Assembly (NCBI RefSeq): GCF_000832305.1
Contig: NZ_CP010536.1
Location: forward strand, 2,170,001-2,234,000
Direction of reading: 5' to 3'
From: Cupriavidus basilensis
GTDB lineage: Bacteria > Pseudomonadota > Gammaproteobacteria > Burkholderiales > Burkholderiaceae
DNA length: 64,000 nt
Part shown: piece by piece, positions 35,513 to 43,747 of the stretch
How positions within the stretch are numbered: the first letter of the stretch is position 1
How the letters are laid out: each line of letters opens with the position of its first letter
Notes under the pieces: generated by a model
Database searches by the model: none
Seen by the model: only the letters and a program-made list of their open reading frames with translations
What the model was told of the DNA's origin: nothing
Program-made: the position numbers and the translations under genes

Positions 35513-36406
35513 TCAACGCGGCGTGCGCAACTCCATGATGTCGCGAGCCTCGGCAGGCGTGGCAACAGACATGCCCAGGTACTCGATGATCGTGCGCGCC
35601 CGCTCCACGAGCTGCCCGTTGGTCGCAAAGACGCCGCGGCTCAGGTACAGGTTATCTTCCAGCCCCACCCGGACATTGCCGCCGAGCAGCGCGGACTGCG
35701 CCACCATCGGCATCTCGTCGCGGGCGATGCCGAACGCCGCCCATTGCGCGTTAGCCGGAATCAGGCTGCGTTGATAGATCATGGTCTCCGTAGTGGCTGG
35801 CGCGCCCCACAGCACGCCCAGCACCATCTGGAACAGTGGCACTCCATTAATCAGGCCGTCCGCAATCATTGAATTGCCGAACAGGATGTCGCCCGCGCTG
35901 AATACTTCGAGCTCCGGCTTCACTCCCAGCTCCTGAAACCTCTTGGCCATTGCCCGCAAAGTGCGGGTGGTGTTCAGGTAAACGAACTCGAGTTTGCCTT
36001 CCACCTGGTTGCCGGTCGTGATATCCAGCGACGCAATCTCCGGCAGGCACAGCTCGAGATGGCGAACACGTTCCGCAACCGGAATTACATCGCTGTCCGG
36101 CAATGCACGCGACTCGTCCTCCGGGTCGGGAAGCAGGAAAGCGCCCAGGCCGCAGGTGAGATTCAGCACGATATCGGTTCCAGACGCGCGCACGCGGTCA
36201 ACCACCTCTTTGAAGAGTGCCGGATCGCGGCTGCCCGCACCTGTATCCGGATCGCGCACATGAATGTGCGCCACGGAAGCGCCGGCCTTCGCCGCTTCCA
36301 CGCAGGCGTCGGCAATCTGGACCGGCGTGACCGGCATAGCGGGGTGCTTGCGGTTGAAAGGTGCGTTGCCTGTGACCGCGCAGGTCAGAATGACTTTTCG
36401 TGACAT
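35513..36406 (-). CDS. BKACE family protein (3-keto-5-aminohexanoate cleavage enzyme type)
   Basis: 297 residues from ATG 36406; a longer open frame upstream overlaps the SDR gene and is not real. TIM-barrel zinc enzyme that converts a beta-keto acid and acetyl-CoA into acetoacetate and a new acyl-CoA. Visible: ILTCAVTGNAPFNRKHPAMP, the zinc ligands HxH in VAHIHVRDPDTGAGSRDPAL, FLLPDPEDESRA, and near the end GNVRVGLEDNLYLSRGVFAT with the conserved Glu. The exact beta-keto acid is set by specificity residues that cannot be judged by eye. It starts two bases after the SDR gene, so they form one unit. Confidence 0.92.
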   Translation of the reverse strand: MSRKVILTCAVTGNAPFNRKHPAMPVTPVQIADACVEAAKAGASVAHIHVRDPDTGAGSRDPALFKEVVDRVRASGTDIVLNLTCGLGAFLLPDPEDESRALPDSDVIPVAERVRHLELCLPEIASLDITTGNQVEGKLEFVYLNTTRTLRAMAKRFQELGVKPELEVFSAGDILFGNSMIADGLINGVPLFQMVLGVLWGAPATTETMIYQRSLIPANAQWAAFGIARDEMPMVAQSALLGGNVRVGLEDNLYLSRGVFATNGQLVERARTIIEYLGMSVATPAEARDIMELRTPR

Positions 36407-36408
36407 GT

Positions 36409-37170
36409 TCAGATTTCCCATTCGACATTGCCGCTGACGGCAATGAGTTCGCCCGTGATCTTCGATGCTGCGCCGGAAGCCAGAAACAACACCGTTTGCG
36501 CGAGATCGTCTGGCTGCACCTTGCAGCGCAACGAGATGTATTTCAGATAATCTGCTTCGACGTCCGCCGCGCTGCGGCCGCTTTCGTGCGCGATGCCGGC
36601 GACGATCCGGCCCATGCGCTCGTTGTCGATCATGCCGGGAAGGATCGCATTGCAGCGCACATTGAACGGCCCCAGTTCCCGGGCAGCATTCAACGTAAGC
36701 GATTCGACCGCCGCCTTGGAGACGACATAGGGCGTTCGCATCGGCAGGCGCGTGCGCGTCGATCCCGTGGAGAAATTGATGATCACGCCATGCCGATTGC
36801 GCTTCATCGACGGCACGACCCGCTTCATGAACTGGAACATGGCGCCGACATTCACCTCCATCGTGTCGCGCCAATCATCATCGGAGATGTCCTCAAGCGC
36901 GGCCCGGGGGCCAGCGATGCCGACATTGTTGACTAGCACCGACACGTCGCCGAACACGCGTTCCGCGTCCTGCACCACACGGGCGACGCCAGCAGGATCT
37001 CCAACGTTGGCGACCGTACCCGTCATGCCGGGATTGGCCGCGAGCGTGGCCTCGAGCGCGTCGGCACGAACGTCGCAAATATGCACGCGCGCGCCGCTTG
37101 CCCGGAACTGCTCTGCAATGACGCGTCCGACGCTGTCCGCCCCGCCGGTAACGATGACTCTTTCTTCCAT
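36409..37170 (-). CDS. SDR-family oxidoreductase (1 of 2)
   Basis: 253 residues from ATG 37170 (GGAGAG seven bases upstream; ATG 37185 is the alternative). Cofactor loop is slightly unusual: IVTGGADSVGRVIAEQFRAS. NNVGIAGPRAALEDIS, then catalytic Ser in INFSTGSTRTRLPM, and YxxxK in TPYVVSKAAVESLTLNAARE. The acidic residue after the second strand (ICDVRAD) suggests NAD preference. It probably oxidises a hydroxy acid to the beta-keto acid used by the BKACE enzyme just downstream. Confidence 0.9.
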   Translation of the reverse strand: MEERVIVTGGADSVGRVIAEQFRASGARVHICDVRADALEATLAANPGMTGTVANVGDPAGVARVVQDAERVFGDVSVLVNNVGIAGPRAALEDISDDDWRDTMEVNVGAMFQFMKRVVPSMKRNRHGVIINFSTGSTRTRLPMRTPYVVSKAAVESLTLNAARELGPFNVRCNAILPGMIDNERMGRIVAGIAHESGRSAADVEADYLKYISLRCKVQPDDLAQTVLFLASGAASKITGELIAVSGNVEWEI

Positions 37171-37243
37171 GCTGTGACTCTCCATAGCGTATGCGGCGCA
37201 CGCTTGGTGCGCGCTGTATCGCCGGCGCGCGCCGGCACCCCGG

Positions 37244-38011
37244 TCAGAGGCCCGCGGAAATTCCCTCGTCCATCAGCAGGCAACTGCCATGCATGGCGCG
37301 GGCCGCATCCGAAGCCAGGAAGCTGACGGCGCCGGCGATATCTTCCGGCTGCGAAAAGGTGCGGGGGCTTGGCGTGCGCGAAGCCATAAAGTCCCGCAGC
37401 CCTTGCATGGAGGCATCATTGCGGATGTCCTCGTTCATCGCCGTGGACGTATTGCCCGGCGCAACGCAATTCACGTTGATGTTTAGGCGGCCCAGCTCGC
37501 ACGCGAGCGCGCGCGTCATCAGGACGATGCCAGCCTTCGTGGCGCAATAGATCGCATAGGTGCCGAAGCCGGTGAGGCCCGCTACCGAAGCCACGTTGAT
37601 GATCCGGCCCGCGCCGTTTTCCTTCAGAGTGGGCGCCACCGCGTTGATCATGTTCCAGGTACCCTTGAGATTGATATCGATCATCTGATCCACGTCGGCG
37701 AGTCTGGCTTCGCCGGCGGGCGTCGGCTTGAACACGCCCGCCGCGTTGACCAGCGCGTCAATCCTGCCAAAAGCCTGCCTGACCGACGCCACCAGTTCGC
37801 CCACCGCCACGGCATTGCGCACGTCGCAGACAAAGCCCTCTGCCTCGGCGCCCGCTTCCCGGATCGACGCCGCCACCCTTTGGGCCTTCCTGATATCTGA
37901 ACTGGCAATCACGGCAACCCGGTAGCCATCCGCCGCCAGGCGCCTTGCCACGGCCTCGCCAATCCCCTGCGAGCCACCCGTCACGATTACAACCTTGCGC
38001 TCCACGCTCAT
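37244..38011 (-). CDS. SDR-family oxidoreductase (2 of 2)
   Basis: 255 residues from ATG 38011 (GAGGAG upstream). Classical motifs: IVTGGSQGIGEAVARRLAAD, NAAGVFKPTPAG, catalytic Ser in IINVASVAGLTGFG and YxxxK in YAIYCATKAGIVLMTRALAC; PGNTSTAMNEDI near the substrate loop. It resembles 3-oxoacyl-ACP or 2,3-dihydroxy-type dehydrogenases. It is the first gene of the minus-strand unit with the second SDR and BKACE, divergent from hyuA; a GTGATC dyad lies about 100 bases upstream. Confidence 0.9.
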   Translation of the reverse strand: MSVERKVVIVTGGSQGIGEAVARRLAADGYRVAVIASSDIRKAQRVAASIREAGAEAEGFVCDVRNAVAVGELVASVRQAFGRIDALVNAAGVFKPTPAGEARLADVDQMIDINLKGTWNMINAVAPTLKENGAGRIINVASVAGLTGFGTYAIYCATKAGIVLMTRALACELGRLNINVNCVAPGNTSTAMNEDIRNDASMQGLRDFMASRTPSPRTFSQPEDIAGAVSFLASDAARAMHGSCLLMDEGISAGL

Positions 38012-38108
38012 CGTCGTTCTCCTCTTTTCGATCCACGGAACCATTGGCGACGCCCTTCGTGCCGAGGACATCCCGATCGTTCACCATGATGCGAAGATTA
38101 GCCTTTTT

Positions 38109-38123
38109 GTGATCACTGATCAA
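38109..38123. promoter_or_regulatory. GntR-type operator candidate, SDR promoter
   Basis: GTGATCACTGATCAA, a dyad around a central C, 98 bases before the SDR start. It matches the sites at 43607, 55227 and 55357. Confidence 0.6.
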
Positions 38124-38214
38124 ATGTTTTTTTAATTCGCCGCTCAAAACATCGCATAATTCTAAGTTTTTATTGGGGTTAACCCTCGTTTTTTATCACA
38201 ATCTCAATTTGTTC

Positions 38215-38226
38215 TTGTGATCACAA
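38215..38226. promoter_or_regulatory. Perfect palindrome TTGTGATCACAA upstream of hyuA
   Basis: A 12-base perfect palindrome 92 bases before the hyuA ATG, in an AT-rich divergent spacer. The identical 12-mer occurs at 43676-43687 upstream of the GntR gene. It fits the TnGTnnnACnA pattern of FCD-type GntR operators. Confidence 0.7.
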
Positions 38227-38317
38227 ACATCGATTAATATACTCAGATGCAATGCTGCGCGATCGCGGGATGCGCCGATCAGCGTTGGCTCGAGGTTTGT
38301 TCATCAGGAGATGATTT

Positions 38318-40390
38318 ATGCGTTTCGCAGTGGATACAGGGGGTACGTTCACCGATCTGATCGTCGAGGACGACGACGGAAACCTCAATATGTTCAAGTC
38401 CCCGACTACCCCGTCCGATCCGATCAGCGGCGTGCTCGAAGCCCTGCAGGTGGCGGCAGATGGACTTGGCATGGACCGCGCGGAAATGCTGGCGCGCGGC
38501 GAGATGTTTATCTATGGGACAACACACGCCATCAACGCCATCATCACTGGCAACACGGCACGCACCGCGTTGATCGTGCCGGGCGGGCACCGGGATATCC
38601 TGACGTTGCGCGAGGGTGGGCGGCTCGAGCCCTTCAACTTCGCCGTGCCCTATCCGGATCCGTTCGTGCCTCGGGCGTTGACCTGGGACGTGCCCGGGCG
38701 CATCCTGGCCGATGGCTCGGAGTTGCTTCCGTTGGACGAAGCTGCACTGGTGCGAGCCTGCACCCAGATGCTCGGTGCTGGCGTGGAAGCGGTGGCGGTC
38801 TGCCTGCTGTGGTCGGTGGTCAACCCCGCGCATGAGCTGCGCGTTGGCGAACTCCTCTCACGGCATCTGCCCGGCGTGCCGTTCACGCTGTCGCATCAGC
38901 TCAACCCCATCCCCCGCGAGTTTCGTCGCGCCTCGTCGACATGCATCGACGCATCGCTCAAGCCCATGATGCGGGCCTATATGCACACGCTGGTCGACCG
39001 CCTGGAGTCGGCCGGCTTTCCCGGCCGCGTGGTGGTGGTCACGTCACAGGGCGGCGTCATGGACGCCGACCATGTCGCCGAGGCGCCTATTCACCTGATC
39101 AATTCCGGCCCGTCCATGGCGCCGGTATCGGGACGCTATTTCGCCAAGGCGGACGAGCAGGCGGAAACCGCGATCGTCGCGGATACCGGCGGCACCACCT
39201 ACGACGTCAGCCTGGTGCGTCGTGGAAGGGTGCCTTGGTCCCAGGAGACCTGGATTGGAGCGCCCTATCGGGGCATCATGACCGGCTTCCCCTCAGTGGA
39301 CGTTAAAAGCGTCGGAGCCGGCGGCGGCTCCATCGCCTGGGTGGACGACGGCGGCATGCTGCACGTCGGCCCCAAGAGCGCGGGCGCCGTGCCGGGTCCC
39401 GTTTGTTATGGGCGCGGCGGCACCCAGCCCACGGTGACCGATGCCTCGCTCGCGCTCGGCTACATCGATCCGGATTTCTTCCTTGGCGGAGCCATGAAGC
39501 TCGACGCCGCCGCAGCCAAGCGCGCGATAGATCAGTTTGTAGCCACGCCGCTCCACCTGTCCATCGAAGACGCCGCCGCGGCAATCATTACGATCGCCAC
39601 GGAGAATATGGTGCAAGCCATCTGCGACATCACGATCAACCAGGGCATCGACCCGCGCGACGCTGTGCTGATTGGCGGCGGCGGGGCGGCGGGCCTGAAC
39701 TCCGTGCTTATCGCGCGGAGACTGGATTCGCCGCGCCTCGTCATCCCGCAGGTTGGTGCGACCATGAGCGCCGCGGGCGCGATGATGTCCGATCTAACCT
39801 CGCACTACCACGCGACATTCTTTACCCGCAGCGATGCATTCGACTTCAGCGCAGTGCACGATGTGCTCGCCACGCTGGACGCGAAGTGCCGGGAATTCAT
39901 CTCCGGCCCCGGCAAAGATTCCCTAGAGCAAGCCATCACCTTCTGGGCGGAGGCACGCTACCCGGAACAGGTGTGGGAGCTCGAGGTTCCGCTGAAGGGA
40001 ATGACTATCCAGACGGAAGCCGACGTCGCGGACCTGATCGAGGGCTTCCATCGCGCACACGAGGAAGTCTTTGCGATCCGAGATGCAAGCTCGCAGATCG
40101 AGATCGTCGGATGGCGCGCCACAGTCGCCTGCAGAATCAGGAAACAGGAAGGGGGCGCGCTGGCCAACTCCGTCGCGCTGCCGATCGCCCAGCCCGTGCG
40201 CCGCGCCTATTTCGCGGGTTCAGGCTACGTCGACACCGCGGTGGTCCGCTTCGAGGCGCTGCAGCCCGGCACCACGATCCACGGCCCGGCCATCGTCGAG
40301 TCTTCCTTCACCACGGTCGTGCTGAACCCAGGCGCGACAGCCGAGCGCCGTGCCAGCGGCAGCCTGTCGATCATTCCCGGCCGCGACTAA
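38318..40390 (+). CDS. hyuA: Hydantoinase/oxoprolinase family protein, subunit A
   Basis: 690 residues, AGGAG upstream of the ATG. N-terminal Hydant_A_N domain with the ATPase phosphate loop MRFAVDTGGTFTDLIVEDDD and IYGTTHAINAIITGNTARTA; central actin-like ATPase ETAIVADTGGTTYDVSLVRR, SVDVKSVGAGGGSIAWVDDG and ALGYIDPDFFLGGAMKLDAA; GGGGAAGLNSVLIARRLDSP near the end. The family includes N-methylhydantoinases, 5-oxoprolinases and ATP-dependent acetone/acetophenone carboxylases. Partner HyuB follows 21 bases downstream. Sequence alone does not tell hydrolase from carboxylase. Confidence 0.93.
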   Translation: MRFAVDTGGTFTDLIVEDDDGNLNMFKSPTTPSDPISGVLEALQVAADGLGMDRAEMLARGEMFIYGTTHAINAIITGNTARTALIVPGGHRDILTLREGGRLEPFNFAVPYPDPFVPRALTWDVPGRILADGSELLPLDEAALVRACTQMLGAGVEAVAVCLLWSVVNPAHELRVGELLSRHLPGVPFTLSHQLNPIPREFRRASSTCIDASLKPMMRAYMHTLVDRLESAGFPGRVVVVTSQGGVMDADHVAEAPIHLINSGPSMAPVSGRYFAKADEQAETAIVADTGGTTYDVSLVRRGRVPWSQETWIGAPYRGIMTGFPSVDVKSVGAGGGSIAWVDDGGMLHVGPKSAGAVPGPVCYGRGGTQPTVTDASLALGYIDPDFFLGGAMKLDAAAAKRAIDQFVATPLHLSIEDAAAAIITIATENMVQAICDITINQGIDPRDAVLIGGGGAAGLNSVLIARRLDSPRLVIPQVGATMSAAGAMMSDLTSHYHATFFTRSDAFDFSAVHDVLATLDAKCREFISGPGKDSLEQAITFWAEARYPEQVWELEVPLKGMTIQTEADVADLIEGFHRAHEEVFAIRDASSQIEIVGWRATVACRIRKQEGGALANSVALPIAQPVRRAYFAGSGYVDTAVVRFEALQPGTTIHGPAIVESSFTTVVLNPGATAERRASGSLSIIPGRD

Positions 40391-40411
40391 AACAGGAACA
40401 GGAGAACCCAA

Positions 40412-42199
40412 ATGACCCGAGACACCAAACGCCCCGCGACCGATGGGGTCCAGCTTGCCCTACTGACCAACCGGCTCGAAGGCATCGCCCGCAAGATGGC
40501 CAACACGCTGTTGCGCAGCGGCCGCTCCGGCGTGCTCAATATCGCCCGCGATTTCTCTTGTTGCATCGTCACCGCTGGCTGCGAACTGCTGGCGGCTGCC
40601 GAAAGCCTGCCCATCCATGTGCTGTGCGGCCCCGACCTGATGAGCGCGGCAATGAAGTCCTTTCATCCGGAACTGCGCCGCGGCGATGCCTTCCTGCACA
40701 ACTCGCCGTACCACGGTTGCTCGCATCCCGCCGACCACACCATCCTGGTGCCGGTGATGGACGACGTCGGCATTCATCGCTTCACGGTGGTTGCCAAGGC
40801 GCACCAGGCCGACTGCGGCAACTCCGAACCGACGACGTATATGGGATCCGCGCGCGATGTCTATCATGAAGGCGCGCTGATCTTCCCTGCAGTGAAGGTG
40901 CAGCGGGACTATCGCAATATCGACGACATCGTGCGCATGTGCAAGATGCGCATTCGCGTGCCCGACCAATGGTGGGGAGACTACCTCGCCATGGTGGGCG
41001 CGGCGCGCATCGGCGAGCGCGAACTGCTTGCCCTGGGCGAAGAGCTCGGCTGGCAAACACTGGAGGACTATTCGCGCGACTATCTTGATTACTCCGAACA
41101 GAGAATGATTGGCGCGATCCGCAACATGTCCGGCGGGCGGGCGGTGGGATCCAGCACGCACGATCCCCTGTTTCCCGGCATGCCGGCAGAAGGCGTAACG
41201 ATTCGCGCGGAAGTTGAAGTCGATGCGCAGAGTGGCCGGATCGTGGTGGACCTGCAGGACAATCCCGACTGCCTGCCGTGTGGACTGAACCTGAGCGAGG
41301 CCTGCGCACGCACCGCCGCGATGGTTGGCGTGTTCAACGGGATCGAGCATACCGTCCCGAAGAATGCGGGATCCTTCCGCCGGATCGATATCCGGCTGCG
41401 CGAAGGCTGCGTGGTCGGCATCCCCAGGCATCCGACCTCTTGCTCGGTGGCCACGACCAATATGGCCGACCGGGTCGCCAACTCGGTGCAGACGGCGATG
41501 GCGGACATGGCGGACGGCGCCGGCCTGGCCGAATGCGGCGCGGTAATTCCGCCGGCGATCGGCGTGATCTCAGGGACCGATCCCCTGACAGGCCATCGCT
41601 TCATCAACCAGCTGTTCCTGGGATTCACCGGCGGCGCGGGCGCGCCGCATGCCGATGCATGGCAGACCATCGGACACGTAGGCAATGCTGGTCTGTGCTT
41701 TCAGGACAGCGTTGAGCTCGACGAAATGCGCCATCCGCTGCTGGTCCATTCCCGCAGCTTTGTCACCGATAGCGAGGGCTCCGGGCGTTTCAACGGCGCG
41801 CGCAGCATGTTCGTCGAGTTCGGCCCGCGCGGTTGCGATATGGACGTGGGCTATGTGAGCGACGGTACCATCAATGCACCGAAGGGTGTGCGCGGCGGCC
41901 TTGCGGGCGCGAACTCGAAACAGTTCAAGCGCCTGGCGTCGGGCGAACTTGTTGAGCTTCCCGGCGGAGCACTGCTGAACCTGCGCGATGGCGAGACCGT
42001 ACTCTCATACTCTTGCGGCGGCGGCGGCTATGGCGACCCGCGCACGCGCGACCCTGAACTGGTGCGTAAGGATGTCCGCGAAGGCTATCTTTCTGCCGAG
42101 CGCGCGCAATCCGTGTTTGGCATTGCGCTCGATGCGCATGGCGAGGTCGACGTGGCACGCTCGGCGGCGCTGCGCGAGCGGCAGGCAAAGGGGGCGTGA
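40412..42199 (+). CDS. hyuB: Hydantoinase/oxoprolinase family protein, subunit B
   Basis: 595 residues, AGGAGAA upstream. Hydant_B domain: LTNRLEGIARKMANTLLRSG, ARDFSCCIVTAGCELLAAAE, the conserved GDAFLHNSPYHGCSHPADHT (metal-binding His/Asp) and TVVAKAHQADCGNSEPTTYM. Later NLSEACARTAAMVGVFNGIE and the closing LSYSCGGGGYGDPRTRDPEL. HyuB forms the reaction core with HyuA, which supplies ATP-driven activation. Its stop overlaps the start of a gamma-carbonic anhydrase gene. Confidence 0.93.
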   Translation: MTRDTKRPATDGVQLALLTNRLEGIARKMANTLLRSGRSGVLNIARDFSCCIVTAGCELLAAAESLPIHVLCGPDLMSAAMKSFHPELRRGDAFLHNSPYHGCSHPADHTILVPVMDDVGIHRFTVVAKAHQADCGNSEPTTYMGSARDVYHEGALIFPAVKVQRDYRNIDDIVRMCKMRIRVPDQWWGDYLAMVGAARIGERELLALGEELGWQTLEDYSRDYLDYSEQRMIGAIRNMSGGRAVGSSTHDPLFPGMPAEGVTIRAEVEVDAQSGRIVVDLQDNPDCLPCGLNLSEACARTAAMVGVFNGIEHTVPKNAGSFRRIDIRLREGCVVGIPRHPTSCSVATTNMADRVANSVQTAMADMADGAGLAECGAVIPPAIGVISGTDPLTGHRFINQLFLGFTGGAGAPHADAWQTIGHVGNAGLCFQDSVELDEMRHPLLVHSRSFVTDSEGSGRFNGARSMFVEFGPRGCDMDVGYVSDGTINAPKGVRGGLAGANSKQFKRLASGELVELPGGALLNLRDGETVLSYSCGGGGYGDPRTRDPELVRKDVREGYLSAERAQSVFGIALDAHGEVDVARSAALRERQAKGA

Positions 42200-42732
42200 T
42201 GATCCTGTCCTTTCGTCAGATCACGCCGTCCATCGGCGAGCACTGCTTCATTGCGCCCAATGCGACCCTCATCGGCGCGGTGATGCTGGGCGCGCACAGC
42301 TCGGTCTGGTTCAATGCGGTCCTGCGCGGCGACGTGGAAGCAATCACCGTGGGCGCGAGGACCAATCTGCAGGAGGGCGTCATTGTCCATGCCGACCCAG
42401 GCTACCCGGTCAGTCTGGGCGATGACGTCACCGTTGGCCATGGCGCCATGCTCCATGGCTGCACCATCGAAGACGGCGCGCTGATCGGGATTGGCGCGAC
42501 CGTCCTGGACGGTGCGCGAATCGGGCGTCACGCTCTGATCGGCGCCGGCGCGTTGATCCCACCTGGCAAGATCATTCCGGAGCGTGCGCTCGTCATGGGC
42601 ATGCCCGGAAAGATCGTACGCACGCTGACCGACGAAGAGGTTGGTGAACTGGTGTGGGGCGCGCAGGAGTACGTCCGGCTCGGCAAGGACTGTCTCTCGG
42701 CACTGGCCAAGCGGGGTTGCGCGGCGTCATGA
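42199..42732 (+). CDS. Gamma-class carbonic anhydrase-like protein
   Basis: 177 residues from ATG 42199, overlapping the hyuB stop by one base (TGATG); GTG 42196 is an alternative. Left-handed beta-helix of hexapeptide repeats: NATLIGAVMLGAHSSVWFNA, VLRGDVEAITVGARTNLQEG. The metal-binding His residues lie in VIVHADPGYPVSLGDDVTVG and VGHGAMLHGCTIEDGALIGI. Family members hydrate CO2 (Cam/CamH) or act as other isomerases/transferases (CaiE/PaaY-like thioesterase or salvage). Tight coupling to HyuAB suggests a role with bicarbonate or with a CoA-bound product. Confidence 0.9.
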   Translation: MILSFRQITPSIGEHCFIAPNATLIGAVMLGAHSSVWFNAVLRGDVEAITVGARTNLQEGVIVHADPGYPVSLGDDVTVGHGAMLHGCTIEDGALIGIGATVLDGARIGRHALIGAGALIPPGKIIPERALVMGMPGKIVRTLTDEEVGELVWGAQEYVRLGKDCLSALAKRGCAAS

Positions 42733-42790
42733 AGCCGCGTGGCGCCGGTATGGATTGGGGCCGGCAAATCCGGCCCCTCCTGCAATTCGC

Positions 42791-43591
42791 TCAAAACCCG
42801 GGCGCGGAGACCCGTGTCTTGCGCTTGCGGGGAAGCGGCTCCGTCGCCACCGGTGCGCCATCGGGCGAGAATATCTGCGACTTGTACCAGATTGATGCGT
42901 CGATGATGTCTGCCTTGACGGCTTCGCTAGCGGCCTGCGGATCGCGCTTGGCCAGCGCGGCGAGAATATTGAAGTGATGCATGATGCCGCGATCATGCAG
43001 GTTTTCCTGCGCCGTCTGCATCTGCTTCATGACAGATGCGAGATACGGCCCACTCTGCAGCCAGAGCCTCTCGATGATCGACAGCAGCTGTTCCGAACGC
43101 GCCGCCCGATAAATCGAAAAATGAAGTTGCTCGTTGGCAGCGACTGCAGCCAGCACTTCCCTGGCATCGACCGCATGGCTGTAGTCTTCGGCCGCTGCCT
43201 TGATCTGGGAAAAATCCGCGGCAGTCATCCGTTCGGCAGCCAGCCAGGCCGCGCGCCCTTCAACCGTGGCTCGCGTATCGATCAAATCGTCGAGCCGCTC
43301 GATCGATACGGTCGGCACGCATAGGGTGCGATTGGGCAGCATTTCGAGCGCACCCTCTGTGACCAGCCGGCTGACCGCCTCGCGAACCGGCATGGTGCTC
43401 GTCCCGAGCATGGCAGCGATTCCGCGAATCGTCACTGCCGTCCCAGGGACAAAGCGCCCCGCACGCAAGGCGTTCGCCAGTTCTTCGTAGGCACGTTCGC
43501 GCAAAGCTACGTTGTTTAGCCGCGATACGGCGGGCGCTTCATCGTCGAGCGGACCACCGTCGTCCTCTGTTTCCGCAATGGATGTAGCCAT
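42791..43591 (-). CDS. GntR-family regulator with FCD domain
   Basis: 266 residues. Winged helix-turn-helix: RERAYEELANALRAGRFVPG, AVTIRGIAAMLGTSTMPVRE and AVSRLVTEGALEMLPNRTL. The FCD ligand domain follows, with metal-binding-type residues in LIDTRATVEGRAAWLAAERM, NEQLHFSIYRAARSEQLLSI and DRGIMHHFNILAALAKRDPQ. FCD regulators sense carboxylic acids. The upstream region carries a perfect TTGTGATCACAA, a GTGATC dyad and a third half-match, so autoregulation and control of the related sites elsewhere are likely. Confidence 0.92.
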   Translation of the reverse strand: MATSIAETEDDGGPLDDEAPAVSRLNNVALRERAYEELANALRAGRFVPGTAVTIRGIAAMLGTSTMPVREAVSRLVTEGALEMLPNRTLCVPTVSIERLDDLIDTRATVEGRAAWLAAERMTAADFSQIKAAAEDYSHAVDAREVLAAVAANEQLHFSIYRAARSEQLLSIIERLWLQSGPYLASVMKQMQTAQENLHDRGIMHHFNILAALAKRDPQAASEAVKADIIDASIWYKSQIFSPDGAPVATEPLPRKRKTRVSAPGF

Positions 43592-43606
43592 ATCAAGTCC
43601 GGCTTT

Positions 43607-43621
43607 GTGATCTCTGATTTC
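43607..43621. promoter_or_regulatory. GntR-type operator candidate at GntR gene start
   Basis: GTGATCTCTGATTTC, 15 bases upstream of the GntR start; a degenerate copy of the dyad found at 55357. Confidence 0.5.
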
Positions 43622-43675
43622 ATGTCATGCGCCCATTGTGAGCACATAATCCATTTCAAAGCGGCAAAACGCCGT

Positions 43676-43687
43676 TTGTGATCACAA
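43676..43687. promoter_or_regulatory. Perfect palindrome TTGTGATCACAA in GntR promoter
   Basis: Identical to 38215-38226 and 84 bases before the GntR start. A near-match TTGTGAGCACAT lies at 43636-43647. Confidence 0.7.
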
Positions 43688-43747
43688 TTATAGTGCATTC
43701 GCCGGCATCTTGTCGATGCGATCGACCGCCACGCCCACTGTGGTGGA

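Noticed and set aside
36407..36874. Upstream extension of the BKACE gene
   Set aside because: It lies wholly inside the SDR gene in a shadow frame; ATG 36406 two bases after the SDR stop is the natural start.
39403..40869. 488-codon plus-strand frame inside hyuA/hyuB
   Set aside because: Arg/His/Pro-rich shadow of the hyu genes with no domain; high GC produces such frames.
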